64,000 nucleotides of DNA from UBA11891 sp003533785. Its GTDB lineage: Bacteria > Bacteroidota > Bacteroidia > Flavobacteriales > Flavobacteriaceae. The stretch spans positions 1-64,000 of the forward strand of contig CATFEX010000046.1 in assembly GCA_949511625.1 (NCBI GenBank), written 5' to 3'. This document shows, piece by piece, positions 16,818 through 25,580 of the stretch; the stretch's first letter is position 1, and the number at the start of each line of letters is the position of its first letter. A program made the translations under genes and the position numbers. Below the pieces are notes generated by a model. The model had not been told where the DNA came from. It was given only the letters and a program-made list of their open reading frames with translations, and ran no database searches.

Positions 16818-18764
16818 TTACACTTCAAATGTAGAAATACTTTCCGATATTTCTCGTTGGATACGATCAATCATGCTTTGCATAGAAAGAATTCCAATAT
16901 CGCCTTCCTTGTGTTTTCGCAACGACACCTTTCCGGTTTCAGCCTCTTTTTCACCGACAATGAGCATAAATGGAATTTTATTGAGTTCGGCTTCGCGAAT
17001 CTTTTTTCCAATAGTCTCGTTTCGATTGTCCAAGAGGGCGCGAATTTCGTTATTTTCTAGGATATTTAAAACTTTCTGTGCGTATTTTTCGTGTTTCTCA
17101 CTGACACATAGAATACTCACTTGTTGTGGAGACAGCCAGAGAGGGAAGTCTCCCCCTGTGTGTTCCAGTAAAATGGCGACAAAGCGTTCCAAACTTCCAA
17201 AAGGAGCTCGGTGAATCATTACAGGGCGATGGAGTTCGTTATCACTGCCTTTGTAGGTGAGTTCGAATCGTTCTGGAAGGTTATAATCTACTTGAATGGT
17301 TCCCAATTGCCACTTGCGACCCAAAGCATCCCGAACCATAAAGTCTAGTTTGGGACCGTAGAAAGCAGCTTCCCCTTCTTCAATGATATAGTTGAGCCCT
17401 TTTTCTTTAGTTGCATTGATTATAGCAGCTTCTGCCAAGTCCCAATTTTTTTTAGATCCAATATATTTTTCTGGTTTGTTGGGATCGCGTAGGGATACTT
17501 GTGCAACAAAGTCTTCGAACCCTAAGGAACCGAATACATAGAGTACCAAATCGATAACATTTTTGAACTCTTGATCCAGCTGATCGGGCATGCAGAAAAT
17601 ATGGGCATCGTCTTGTGTAAATCCGCGAACCCGGGTGAGTCCATGCAATTCACCACTTTGTTCATAACGATAGACTGTACCAAATTCCGCATACCGCTTA
17701 GGTAATTCCTTATAACTCCAAGGGCGGGATTTGTATATTTCACAATGGTGAGGGCAATTCATGGGTTTCAGCAGAAAGGTTTCTCCGTCGACGGGTGTTT
17801 CAATGGGTTGAAAACTATCGGCCCCGTATTTTTCGTAATGCCCAGAAGTGATATATAATTCTTTATTTCCAATGTGAGGAGATATTACTTGCTCATAACC
17901 GGCTTTGCGTTGTGCTTCTTTTAAAAAATTTTCCAACCGCTCACGGAGGGCCGTTCCTTTTGGAAGCCAGAGGGGCAATCCCTGACCCACCTTTTGCGAG
18001 AAGGTGAAAAGCTCCAGTTCTTTCCCCAATTTGCGGTGATCTCTCTTTTTTGCTTCCTCAACTCGTTGTAGGTATTCGGTTAATTCTTTTTGTTTGGGAA
18101 ATGAAATTCCATAAATCCGAGTGAGTTGAGTATTGTTTTCATCTCCTCGCCAATAGGCCCCTGCTATATTGAGAAGTTTAACTGCCTTTACAAAACCTGT
18201 GTGGGGGAGGTGACCACCTCGGCACAAATCCGTAAAATCGGCATGATCGCAAAAAGTAATGGTTCCGTCTTCTAGCCCCTCAATTAATTCAATTTTGTAA
18301 GAATTATTTTCTTTTTGGTAGTATTCCAAAGCTTCTTTCTTGGAAACAGCTCGCATTTGGAAGGGATATTTTTCTCGGGCAAAGGTCAAAAACTGTTTTT
18401 CCAAAGCCACTAAGTCCTTTTCGCTTATCGAGGTATCACCAAAGTCTACATCGTAATAAAAGCCATTTTCTATCGCAGGTCCAATAGTCAATTTTGCCGA
18501 TGGATAGCAAGCCAATATTGACTGAGCAAGAATGTGAGCTGAAGAATGCCAAAAAGCAGATTGTCCTTCTTGATCTTTCCAAGTGAATAATTTTAAATCT
18601 CCGTCTTGCGTAAGTGCTGTGGCTGCTTCCACGGTTTGCTGGTTGAATTGGGCAGATAGAACGTTTCGAGCCAGTCCTTCGCTAATGCTTTGAGCCACTT
18701 CCAGGACGGTAATTCCCGAGGCATATTCGCGAACACTTTGGTCGGGGAAACGGATTGCGATCAT
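16818..18764 (-). CDS. thrS: threonyl-tRNA synthetase
   Basis: 648 residues, full length. N-terminal TGS domain (about 1-62), editing domain with HSSAHIL (about 72-78) and FCDHADFTDLCRGGH containing the zinc-like HxxxH/C pattern, class II catalytic core with motif 2 (FGTVYRYEQSGELHGLTRVRG, of which the Arg binds ATP) and MNCPHHCEIY, and the C-terminal anticodon-binding domain (VSILCVSEKHEKYAQKV). It heads the operon thrS-infC-rpmI-rplT, with a good promoter at 18784-18813. Only 16 bases separate it from the infC ATA. Confidence 0.98.
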   Translation of the reverse strand: MIAIRFPDQSVREYASGITVLEVAQSISEGLARNVLSAQFNQQTVEAATALTQDGDLKLFTWKDQEGQSAFWHSSAHILAQSILACYPSAKLTIGPAIENGFYYDVDFGDTSISEKDLVALEKQFLTFAREKYPFQMRAVSKKEALEYYQKENNSYKIELIEGLEDGTITFCDHADFTDLCRGGHLPHTGFVKAVKLLNIAGAYWRGDENNTQLTRIYGISFPKQKELTEYLQRVEEAKKRDHRKLGKELELFTFSQKVGQGLPLWLPKGTALRERLENFLKEAQRKAGYEQVISPHIGNKELYITSGHYEKYGADSFQPIETPVDGETFLLKPMNCPHHCEIYKSRPWSYKELPKRYAEFGTVYRYEQSGELHGLTRVRGFTQDDAHIFCMPDQLDQEFKNVIDLVLYVFGSLGFEDFVAQVSLRDPNKPEKYIGSKKNWDLAEAAIINATKEKGLNYIIEEGEAAFYGPKLDFMVRDALGRKWQLGTIQVDYNLPERFELTYKGSDNELHRPVMIHRAPFGSLERFVAILLEHTGGDFPLWLSPQQVSILCVSEKHEKYAQKVLNILENNEIRALLDNRNETIGKKIREAELNKIPFMLIVGEKEAETGKVSLRKHKEGDIGILSMQSMIDRIQREISESISTFEV

Positions 18765-18783
18765 AGTTTATTTAACAACGGGG

Positions 18784-18813
18784 CAAAGATAAGGCTTCCT
18801 ATTGGCTTGTCAA
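18784..18813 (-). promoter_or_regulatory. promoter of the thrS operon
   Basis: Minus strand: TTG (18811-18813), 19-base spacer, TATCTTTG (18784-18791). It fits the Bacteroidota consensus and lies 19 bases before the thrS ATG. Confidence 0.75.
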
Positions 18814-18816
18814 ACA

Positions 18817-19056
18817 TCAACTGCGACTTCCTTTTTTAGGACGCGGACCCAACAAAGCTGCTGTAAGAGTTCGGATCCCTGAAAACCCGAAACCAAGGGA
18901 CAAGCCGCAGAGAAGTAAGCCCAAAATTAATACGGGAAAATAAAAAGGATGCCCTTGATTCTGAAATGCTTGATAGAGAAATACAGGACCAGTAAATGCC
19001 AAGACAATAAACCAAGCCATTCTTTTTAGTCCTTTGCGCAATAATTGTGTATCCAT
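18817..19056 (-). CDS. small two-span membrane protein (DUF6095-like)
   Basis: 79 residues with two hydrophobic helices (about 13-29 and 38-62) and a basic tail (LGPRPKKGSRS). The phrase GPVFLYQAFQNQGHPFYFPVLILG matches, from memory, the short flavobacterial family DUF6095. Function unknown. A second frame overlaps it on the same strand, but that one lacks the family pattern and is a shadow. It follows the DUF1080 lipoprotein gene by 39 bases. Confidence 0.7.
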   Translation of the reverse strand: MDTQLLRKGLKRMAWFIVLAFTGPVFLYQAFQNQGHPFYFPVLILGLLLCGLSLGFGFSGIRTLTAALLGPRPKKGSRS

Positions 19057-19095
19057 ATTTAGTGGTGGTTGCCAATTGATTCTTAAATGCCCATC

Positions 19096-19830
19096 CTACA
19101 GTGATTCAATGGTAATGTCCTTGTACCATACTTCGTGCGAAGCACCTATCTGATCCTGTAGGCAGATACATCCTGTTGTTGGAACTTTGAGTGTTTCTGA
19201 AAATGACGAGGCAATTTGCCCATTGAGTTTAATCTGAATTTGTTCATTAAAAGCACGAATATTAAGTTCATTCCAATCGTTTGGTTTAACAACATTTTTT
19301 GCCCATTTTTTGTCCACAAGCTGAAGTAATACTACAGGGAATATTTCTGGGTTGGGATAGCGCGATAGATTTGTCCGATTTTCATCTACCAATGCCCCCC
19401 ACAAAGGATATATTCCAGTAGTATCTTTGAGTTTTTTATTGGAAAAAATAGGGATGAAACGTGCGGGAAAATAACCTATATCTGCTTGATAACCGCTTAC
19501 TTCTGTGGAATTAGGAACGCGTGCTGCTCTAAAGCTAACCCCTCCACTGACAAGTTCTATTGTTGATTTGAGTTTTACTTTTAAATTAAGCTCAAAATTT
19601 TCAAACTTTTTTAGTGTGCATAAATAATGACTCGCTAGGTTGGCTTTTTTTAGATTACCAGCAACAATAGCTCCTTCTTGGATACTAAAAAAAGAATTGG
19701 CACCTTCCCAACCCGAAAAACTCTCCCCATCGAATAGTTGTATTTCCTTTGAAGGGGTGCAGGAGCTAACGCCCAATAATAGACAAAACCCTCCAAGGAA
19801 TGAGTATGTTTTGGTGCGTTTATTATTCAT
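19096..19830 (-). CDS. DUF1080 (3-keto-disaccharide hydrolase-like) lipoprotein
   Basis: 244 residues. The N-terminus is a lipoprotein signal with lipobox LLGVSSC (Cys about 24), so it is likely anchored in a membrane facing the periplasm. The body has the DUF1080 beta-jelly-roll pattern: IQLFDGESFSGWEG, FENFELNLKVKLK, GVSFRA, NDWNELNIRAFNEQIQIKLNGQ. Relatives act on 3-keto-glycosides or simply bind sugars; activity here is unproven. It sits between murQ and the small DUF6095-like gene, which hints at a link to cell-wall sugar recovery. Confidence 0.82.
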   Translation of the reverse strand: MNNKRTKTYSFLGGFCLLLGVSSCTPSKEIQLFDGESFSGWEGANSFFSIQEGAIVAGNLKKANLASHYLCTLKKFENFELNLKVKLKSTIELVSGGVSFRAARVPNSTEVSGYQADIGYFPARFIPIFSNKKLKDTTGIYPLWGALVDENRTNLSRYPNPEIFPVVLLQLVDKKWAKNVVKPNDWNELNIRAFNEQIQIKLNGQIASSFSETLKVPTTGCICLQDQIGASHEVWYKDITIESL

Positions 19831-19876
19831 TTAAAAGGGCTTTGAAGCTAATGAAATATAAGCTTTTTATACAAGA

Positions 19877-20698
19877 CTAGCTCAAGGTGGCTTGGTGGGC
19901 GGCAACGGCCTGACGAACCGAACGGTACTGCGTCAATAACTTTTCAGCTTCTTTCCAAGAGAGTCCTGTTTGGTCGACTACCATTCGGCAGGCCCGCTGA
20001 TGTAGTTTTTGATTGTTGAGTTGCATATCCACCATTTTATTTCCTCGAACGCGACCAATAGAAATCATACTGCAAGTGGTAATTCGGTTTAGAATCAGCT
20101 TTTGTGCTGTACCAGCTTTCAAACGGGAACTCCCAGTTAGAAATTCGGGACCTACAATCACTTCTATGGGATAGTCGGCATAATGCGAGAGTGGTGCATC
20201 GTGATTGCAGCAGATGGCTCCTGTAAGTATATTGTTTTCCTGACAATTTTTTAAGGCATGTACTACATAGGGAGTTGTTCCCGAGGCAGCAATACCAACA
20301 ACCACATCTTTGCTGTTGACCTGATGTTTCATTAAATCCTCCCAACCCTGAGTGGTGCTGTCCTCAGCTTCTTCTACAGAGTTGGTCAGGGCTTTGGAAC
20401 CCCCAGCGATCAATCCCACTACCTGACTGGGAGGGGTGCCAAAGGTAGGTGGACACTCAGAGGCGTCCAAAACGCCTAATCTACCACTTGTTCCAGCACC
20501 CACATAGAAGAGACGACCTCCTTTTTGGAATGCAGTTACGACTTGATCGATAAGGGATTCAATTTCAGAACTTACTTCAGCTACTGCAGCAACAGCAATT
20601 TCATCTTCATGTTGCATTCCTCGAACCAATTCAGTAATTGATTTTTTTTCTAAGTCGTTGTGATTGGAGTCTTGTTCGGTAATTTTTTCAAAAGCCAT
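19877..20698 (-). CDS. murQ: N-acetylmuramic acid 6-phosphate etherase
   Basis: 273-residue SIS-domain protein that removes the lactyl ether from MurNAc-6-phosphate during peptidoglycan recycling. Seen: GAGTSGRLGVLDASECPPTF, VVGLIAGG, GIAASGTTPYV, and the MurQ C-terminal KLILNRITTCSMISIGRV. Length is slightly short of the ~300 residues of E. coli MurQ but typical of this phylum. No MurNAc kinase or transporter gene adjoins it. Confidence 0.95.
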   Translation of the reverse strand: MAFEKITEQDSNHNDLEKKSITELVRGMQHEDEIAVAAVAEVSSEIESLIDQVVTAFQKGGRLFYVGAGTSGRLGVLDASECPPTFGTPPSQVVGLIAGGSKALTNSVEEAEDSTTQGWEDLMKHQVNSKDVVVGIAASGTTPYVVHALKNCQENNILTGAICCNHDAPLSHYADYPIEVIVGPEFLTGSSRLKAGTAQKLILNRITTCSMISIGRVRGNKMVDMQLNNQKLHQRACRMVVDQTGLSWKEAEKLLTQYRSVRQAVAAHQATLS

Positions 20699-20711
20699 AG
20701 CATAAAAATAA

Positions 20712-20743
20712 TCGAAAAAAAAACGCTACCGAAGTAGCGTTTT
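20712..20743 (-). terminator. terminator of icd
   Basis: Minus strand AAAACGCTAC, tetraloop TTCG, GTAGCGTTTT then a T-run. The loop is closed by C-G, the extra-stable UUCG form. It lies between the icd stop and the murQ start. Confidence 0.92.
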
Positions 20744-20747
20744 GGAT

Positions 20748-21974
20748 TTAGTTGAGTTTTGTCTCCAGATTTTCTTTCAGTGCATCCAAGAATTGTTGGG
20801 TCGTGAGGTAGTGAGACGCATTCATGTTTTTTTCATGTATGAGCAAGGCTAAATCTTTGGTCATCTTACCACTTTCAATGGTTTCAATACACACCTTTTC
20901 AAGGGTACTACAAAAATCAATTAAAGCTTGATTGTCATCCAACTTACCTCGGTGAGCCAATCCGCGGGTCCATGCAAAAATTGAAGCAATAGGATTGGTA
21001 GAGGTGGCTTTTCCTTGCTGGTGTTGGCGATAGTGCCGGGTAACAGTACCGTGTGCGGCTTCAGCTTCCATGGTTTCTCCATCGGGCGTAACCAGGGTTG
21101 ATGTCATCAATCCTAGGGACCCGAATCCTTGCGCTACAGTGTCGGATTGAACATCTCCGTCGTAGTTTTTACAAGCCCATACAAAGCCTCCATTCCACTT
21201 CATGGCCGCAGCAACCATATCATCTATCAAGCGATGTTCATAGGTGATACCAGCCGTTTCAAAACGTGTTTTGAATTCGGCTTCGAATACTTCTTGAAAA
21301 ATATCTTTAAAGCGCCCGTCATAGGCTTTCATGATGGTGTTTTTGGTTGATAAATACAACGGCCAACCCTTATCTAAGGCGCGGTTCATACAGGAACGGG
21401 CAAAACCATAAATAGAAGAATCAATATTGTACATGCTCATAGCAACCCCGTCTTCTTGGAAATTATAGACCTCCCAGGATTGGGGTTCACTTCCATCTTC
21501 AGGAGTGAAGGTCATGGTGAGTTTTCCTTTGCCTTTGGTAACAATATCTGTTGCCTTGTACTGATCACCGAAGGCGTGACGACCGATACAGATTGGTTTG
21601 GTCCAACCTTGAACATATCGAGGCACGTTACTCATAATGATAGGTTCTCGAAAAACGGTACCTCCCACGATATTTCGAATCGTGCCATTGGGAGAGCGGT
21701 ACATTCGTTTGAGTTTAAATTCTTCCATGCGCCCTTCATCGGGTGTAATGGTAGCACACTTGATCCCCACCTTGTATTTTTTGATAGCTTCAGCAGCATC
21801 TACTGTGATTTGATCGTCGGTGGCGTCACGACTTTCAATTCCTAAGTCGTAATAGAGGAGTTCTACATCCAGATAGGGGAGGATAAGCTGCTCTTTGATA
21901 AATTTCCAAATAATGCGTGTCATTTCGTCCCCATCAATCTCAACAACAGGATTAGCGACTTTTATTTTTGACAT
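20748..21974 (-). CDS. icd: NADP-dependent isocitrate dehydrogenase, eukaryote-like type
   Basis: 408-residue homodimer-type isocitrate dehydrogenase, like human IDH1/2 rather than the E. coli enzyme. It converts isocitrate to 2-oxoglutarate in the TCA cycle. Seen: EIDGDEMTRIIW, SPNGTIRNIVGGTVFREPI, the family run GRHAFGDQYKATD, and the NADP-side AAHGTVTRHYRQH. The frame is open to an ATG at 22001, but a -7 box (21999-22006) overlaps that ATG, so translation must begin at ATG 21974 (MSKIKVANPVV). Confidence 0.96.
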   Translation of the reverse strand: MSKIKVANPVVEIDGDEMTRIIWKFIKEQLILPYLDVELLYYDLGIESRDATDDQITVDAAEAIKKYKVGIKCATITPDEGRMEEFKLKRMYRSPNGTIRNIVGGTVFREPIIMSNVPRYVQGWTKPICIGRHAFGDQYKATDIVTKGKGKLTMTFTPEDGSEPQSWEVYNFQEDGVAMSMYNIDSSIYGFARSCMNRALDKGWPLYLSTKNTIMKAYDGRFKDIFQEVFEAEFKTRFETAGITYEHRLIDDMVAAAMKWNGGFVWACKNYDGDVQSDTVAQGFGSLGLMTSTLVTPDGETMEAEAAHGTVTRHYRQHQQGKATSTNPIASIFAWTRGLAHRGKLDDNQALIDFCSTLEKVCIETIESGKMTKDLALLIHEKNMNASHYLTTQQFLDALKENLETKLN

Positions 21975-21998
21975 GTGAATGTGAATTGGTTTCGCTTG

Positions 21999-22006
21999 CA
22001 AATATA
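21999..22006 (-). promoter_or_regulatory. probable -7 element of icd
   Basis: TATATTTG on the minus strand, 24 bases upstream of the ATG at 21974. No clear TTG is seen at -33, so this is weaker than the other promoters in the window. Confidence 0.45.
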
Positions 22007-22041
22007 CAACCTAATCAGTTTAAATTCTAGTTGGAATTGGG

Positions 22042-22070
22042 TCAAAAAAAAGATTGCCGAAGCAATCTTT
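22042..22070 (-). terminator. terminator of rplS
   Basis: Minus strand AAAGATTGC, tetraloop TTCG, GCAATCTTT and a T-run. It begins 8 bases after the rplS stop. Confidence 0.92.
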
Positions 22071-22077
22071 AGTGTTT

Positions 22078-22428
22078 TTAGTGTTGCGCTTCTTTGATTC
22101 GCGCTTTCTTACCTCGAAGTTGTTTGAAGTAATAAATTCGGGAACGACGTACCTTTCCTTTACTATTTACTTCAATTTTTTGAATGGCGGGCATGTTGAT
22201 TGGGAAGATTCTTTCTACCCCAACCGTACCAGATAGTTTACGTATAGTAAAAGTTTTGGACAAACCACTTCCTTTGACTTGGATCACAACCCCTTTAAAA
22301 AACTGAGTTCGTACTTTTTCTCCTTCACGGATTTCATAATACACAGTGAGGGTATCCCCGCTAGAGAATTCGGGAAAATCTTTTTTCTCTATGAATTGAT
22401 CTTGTACGTAGCTAATTAATTGTTCCAT
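22078..22428 (-). CDS. rplS: 50S ribosomal protein L19
   Basis: 116-residue L19, which sits at the subunit interface. Seen: FSSGDTLTVYYEIREGEKVRTQ-type beginning (FSSGDTLTVYYEI), FKGVVIQVKGSGLSKTFTIRK, GVERIFPI and RRSRIYYF. It has its own promoter (22495-22524), a structured leader and its own terminator, and is apparently transcribed as a single gene. Confidence 0.98.
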   Translation of the reverse strand: MEQLISYVQDQFIEKKDFPEFSSGDTLTVYYEIREGEKVRTQFFKGVVIQVKGSGLSKTFTIRKLSGTVGVERIFPINMPAIQKIEVNSKGKVRRSRIYYFKQLRGKKARIKEAQH

Positions 22429-22454
22429 GCTAGCTTTTTCTTTGTTTTAGCAAA

Positions 22455-22484
22455 GGAACATTCACGGGCTTCGTCAGTGGTTCC
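22455..22484 (-). promoter_or_regulatory. hairpin in the rplS leader, candidate ribosomal-protein leader
   Basis: The minus-strand leader folds as GGAAC plus CAC pairing with GTG plus GTTCC, with an 11-base loop and a 3-base internal bulge. It lies between the rplS promoter and the ATG, about 27 bases before the start. Autogenous control by L19 is inference; the structure is seen directly. Confidence 0.45.
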
Positions 22485-22494
22485 AATGCGAGTG

Positions 22495-22524
22495 CAAAAT
22501 TAGCCAATAAATTGAATCCTACAA
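22495..22524 (-). promoter_or_regulatory. promoter of rplS
   Basis: Minus strand: TTG (22522-22524), 19-base spacer, TAATTTTG (22495-22502). It predicts a leader of about 60 bases. Confidence 0.7.
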
Positions 22525-22545
22525 GAAAATTTCTTTCCTTGCTGT

Positions 22546-23220
22546 TTATTCCAATAAATCGGGTCGCAATTTTTGGGTTCGCTCCATGGCTTTTTCCATT
22601 CGCCAGTCCTCAATGGCGGGGGTATTACCAGAAGCGAGGATGTCAGGAACCTTCCATCCTTTGTATTCGGCCGGGCGGGTGTAAATAGGAGGGGCTAGCA
22701 AATTGTCTTGAAAGGTATCGGATAGGGCAGAGGATTCGTCTCCCAGCACACCTGGAATTAAACGAATGATACTGTCACAAAAAACGGCAGCAGCCAACTC
22801 GCCTCCTGAGAGAACAAAATCACCAATGGAAATTTCTTTAGTAATCAAATGATCTCTAACCCGATGGTCAACCCCTTTATAGTGCCCACAGAGGATGATA
22901 AGATTATTGAGTAGCGAACAATCGTTGGCCATTTTTTGATCCAATCTGGCTCCATCTGGAGTCATGTATATCACTTCATCGTAGGTGCGTTCGGCTTTAA
23001 GGTCTTGAATGCAACGATCAATGGGTCCCACCATCAGTACCATTCCCGGCCCCCCTCCATAGGGGTAGTCGTCTACCTGTCGGTATTTATTCTCTCCATA
23101 TTCTCTCAGATCGTGCAAGTGAATATGCACTTTTTGACGTTCTTGGGCGCGCTGAACAATGGAGGCCGAAAAAGGGCTTTCCAACAATTCGGGTAGCAAG
23201 GTGATAATATCGATTCGCAT
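22546..23220 (-). CDS. trmD: tRNA (guanine-N1)-methyltransferase
   Basis: 224-residue SPOUT-fold enzyme that makes m1G37 in tRNAs and prevents frameshifting. Seen: MRIDIITLLPELL start, DDYPYGGGPGMVLM, LCGHYKGVDHRVRD and the knot region SIGDFVLSGGELAA. The frame is open to 23271, but ATG 23220 gives the conserved beginning, and a TACCTTTG -7 box (23225-23232) lies only 5 bases upstream of it, so the mRNA would be almost leaderless. It is not in an rpsP-rimM-rplS operon here. Confidence 0.96.
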   Translation of the reverse strand: MRIDIITLLPELLESPFSASIVQRAQERQKVHIHLHDLREYGENKYRQVDDYPYGGGPGMVLMVGPIDRCIQDLKAERTYDEVIYMTPDGARLDQKMANDCSLLNNLIILCGHYKGVDHRVRDHLITKEISIGDFVLSGGELAAAVFCDSIIRLIPGVLGDESSALSDTFQDNLLAPPIYTRPAEYKGWKVPDILASGNTPAIEDWRMEKAMERTQKLRPDLLE

Positions 23221-23291
23221 TGTACAAAGGTAAGGGAAATGCGTCAACACCCGAATCTCCACGCTATACACTATAACTGATTGGGAGAACC

Positions 23292-24692
23292 TTAATCCCT
23301 AAAAATGACTCGCTCGTTTTCAGCAGTAAGGAAAAGGATGGTTTCAATACTTTGTTCGTCAAAACGATCCAAATTACTGATATCTTGTATCGTCTCCCCA
23401 TTGATTTCTAAAATTACAGCTCCTTCACCAATTCCATACATAGAGAGGTATCGATTGGCACTGTCGGTCACTTTTATACCGCTGTCTAAATCTCTTTCGC
23501 GTTTTTCCTCGGGTTCTAGATTTTTTAGTTCCAAGCCATAGAAAAAGGAGCGATTGCGTTTTTTCAATTCTACCAGCACTTTTTTCCGAATTCCTGCACG
23601 AATAAAAACGACCTCTACACGATCTCCTGGGCGTTTACTTGATAAATAGCCAGTTAGGTCGGAGAAGCGGTTGATTTTCGTTCCATCTACGCTCTTGATA
23701 ATGTCGTTTGGGAGGAGCCCTGCTGCTTGGGCACCAAGTCCTTCCTCCAACTCATTGATGTAAAAACCTTCTGTTTCTTCCACATCAAGAGTGGCGGCAG
23801 TTTTGGAGTCTAGGGCCCTACCACTCACACCTAAGAGGCCTTTTTGGACATTTCCAAATTCTAAGATGTCTTCAAATACTTTTCTAGCTATATTACTGGG
23901 TACAGCAAACGAATAGCCAACAAACCCTCCACCTACGGATGTTATCGCTGTATTGATTCCTACCAATTCACCCTGAGTATTCACTAAAGCCCCACCACTA
24001 TTACCTACATTCACTGCGGCATCGGTTTGGATAAAGGATTGGTTTTTTTGATCCCTCTGATTCAGGTCTCGGGACTTAGCACTGATGATACCCGCAGTCA
24101 CCGTAGAGTTGAGATTGAAGGGATTGCCAACTGCCAACACCCATTCTCCCACACGAGAGGCATCCGAATCGCCAAAAGTGATGAAATCCAATTGTTGATT
24201 GCCTTTAATTTTGAGTACTGCTATATCTGTGTAAGCATCTGTTCCAATGAGTTCGGCTTCATAGGTTTTGTTATCATTGGTAGTCACTTCAATAGTAGAT
24301 GCCTCATCAATAACATGATTGTTGGTGATAATCAAGCCATCGGGTGAAACTACAACTCCAGAACCCGTACCAATTTTTTCAGGCATGTCTTCACCATAGA
24401 GGTTTCGCATCCACCAAGATTGTTGCCGATTGTAAACACCAATATTTTTTATATGAACCACACCATTGATTACTTTATCAACTGTTTGGGTAAAATCTAT
24501 ATCCATTGGTAATGGGCTCGAGCTAAAATTTGTCGGTTGGACACGGACAGGATAGCTAAAGAGCTCTCGCTCTTTTTTCGATTCAGAAAATAAAGGGGTA
24601 GGCTGCAGCGTTTGAAACACAAAATAACTACAGAGTGAACTGAAAAGGGCCACTACCACTAGGGGAATAATTTTTTTCATCGTCTTTTTCAT
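23292..24692 (-). CDS. HtrA/Deg-family periplasmic serine protease
   Basis: 466 residues. N-terminal membrane signal (IIPLVVVALFSSLCSYFVF), trypsin-like domain with triad H126 (ITNNHVID), D156 (TDAYTDIAVL) and S232 (NVGNSGGALV), then two PDZ domains (GLLGVSGRAL onward, and a second, shorter one from about 385). It degrades or holds misfolded envelope proteins. DegP, DegQ or DegS cannot be told apart from sequence; two PDZ domains fit DegP/DegQ. It is divergent from dapF. Confidence 0.93.
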   Translation of the reverse strand: MKKTMKKIIPLVVVALFSSLCSYFVFQTLQPTPLFSESKKERELFSYPVRVQPTNFSSSPLPMDIDFTQTVDKVINGVVHIKNIGVYNRQQSWWMRNLYGEDMPEKIGTGSGVVVSPDGLIITNNHVIDEASTIEVTTNDNKTYEAELIGTDAYTDIAVLKIKGNQQLDFITFGDSDASRVGEWVLAVGNPFNLNSTVTAGIISAKSRDLNQRDQKNQSFIQTDAAVNVGNSGGALVNTQGELVGINTAITSVGGGFVGYSFAVPSNIARKVFEDILEFGNVQKGLLGVSGRALDSKTAATLDVEETEGFYINELEEGLGAQAAGLLPNDIIKSVDGTKINRFSDLTGYLSSKRPGDRVEVVFIRAGIRKKVLVELKKRNRSFFYGLELKNLEPEEKRERDLDSGIKVTDSANRYLSMYGIGEGAVILEINGETIQDISNLDRFDEQSIETILFLTAENERVIFRD

Positions 24693-24759
24693 TTAATTCA
24701 TTACTAAATTAGAAAGAACTTGGAATTAGAGTTTTTGGTTTAACGACTTTTTAACAGCC

Positions 24760-24788
24760 TTGGGGCGGAAAAAATTGTCTTATTTTTG
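24760..24788 (+). promoter_or_regulatory. promoter of dapF, almost touching the start codon
   Basis: TTG (24760-24762), 18-base spacer, TATTTTTG (24781-24788). The -7 box ends 6 bases before GTG 24795 and overlaps an in-frame TTG at 24786, which therefore cannot be the start. Confidence 0.75.
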
Positions 24789-24794
24789 AGCATT

Positions 24795-25580
24795 GTGAAG
24801 ATTAAATTTAAAAAATATCAAGGAGCGGGAAATGATTTTGTCCTAATTGACAATCGTTCCCAAGCATTTCCAGAAGGCAATCAACAGCAGCTGATCCAAA
24901 GACTTTGCGATCGAAATTTTGGAATTGGGGCCGATGGGTTGATACTTCTTCAAGCGCACGAAAGTGCCGATTTCGAAATGGTCTATTATAATTGTGATGG
25001 ACATCCTAGCAGCCTGTGTGGTAATGGTGGACGGTGTATCGTTGCTTTTGCTAAGCAATTGGGAATGATTCAAAACAAGGCATGCTTCTATGCCAATCAA
25101 CAAGATTATTTTGCTGAAATTAAAAAGGACGATATCATATCCCTCGCAATGCAGGACGTCTTATCGATTCAAATAGAAAAATCATTTTGTTTCTTGGACA
25201 CAGGCTCACCCCATCATGTAGTTTTTGTAGATACTATCAAAAATATTGATGTAAGATCGGAGGGTAGTTCTATTCGCTATGGAGCACCCTATGGTGCGCC
25301 GGGGACCAATGTCAATTTTGTGGCTCCAATAGCTGCCGACCGATTCGCAATTCGCACCTATGAAAGAGGGGTAGAAGGGGAGACTCTGGCTTGTGGTACA
25401 GGGGCTGTTGCAGCTGCTTTAGCGTTATATGCCACCCAACGGTCTACCGCACACTCCATTACGTTGGAAGCTTTGGGCGGAAACTTACAAGTGGATTTTA
25501 CTCCAGCTGGGGAAGGGTTTACGAATATTCACTTAGCGGGATCCGCAATTTTTATCTTTGAAGGAGTCTATGAATACTAA
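24795..25580 (+). CDS. dapF: diaminopimelate epimerase
   Basis: 261 residues from GTG 24795. It converts LL- to meso-diaminopimelate for lysine and peptidoglycan. The two catalytic cysteines lie in HPSSLCGNGGRC and LACGTGAVAAA, and the beginning KIKFKKYQGAGNDFVLIDNR is typical. The start was chosen because the promoter's -7 box covers the upstream TTG. It overlaps the next gene by 11 bases. Confidence 0.95.
   Translation: MKIKFKKYQGAGNDFVLIDNRSQAFPEGNQQQLIQRLCDRNFGIGADGLILLQAHESADFEMVYYNCDGHPSSLCGNGGRCIVAFAKQLGMIQNKACFYANQQDYFAEIKKDDIISLAMQDVLSIQIEKSFCFLDTGSPHHVVFVDTIKNIDVRSEGSSIRYGAPYGAPGTNVNFVAPIAADRFAIRTYERGVEGETLACGTGAVAAALALYATQRSTAHSITLEALGGNLQVDFTPAGEGFTNIHLAGSAIFIFEGVYEY

Noticed and set aside
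18836..19075. Second 79-codon frame on the same strand as the small DUF6095-like gene
   Set aside because: It overlaps in another frame; only the chosen frame has the two-helix family pattern and a basic tail.
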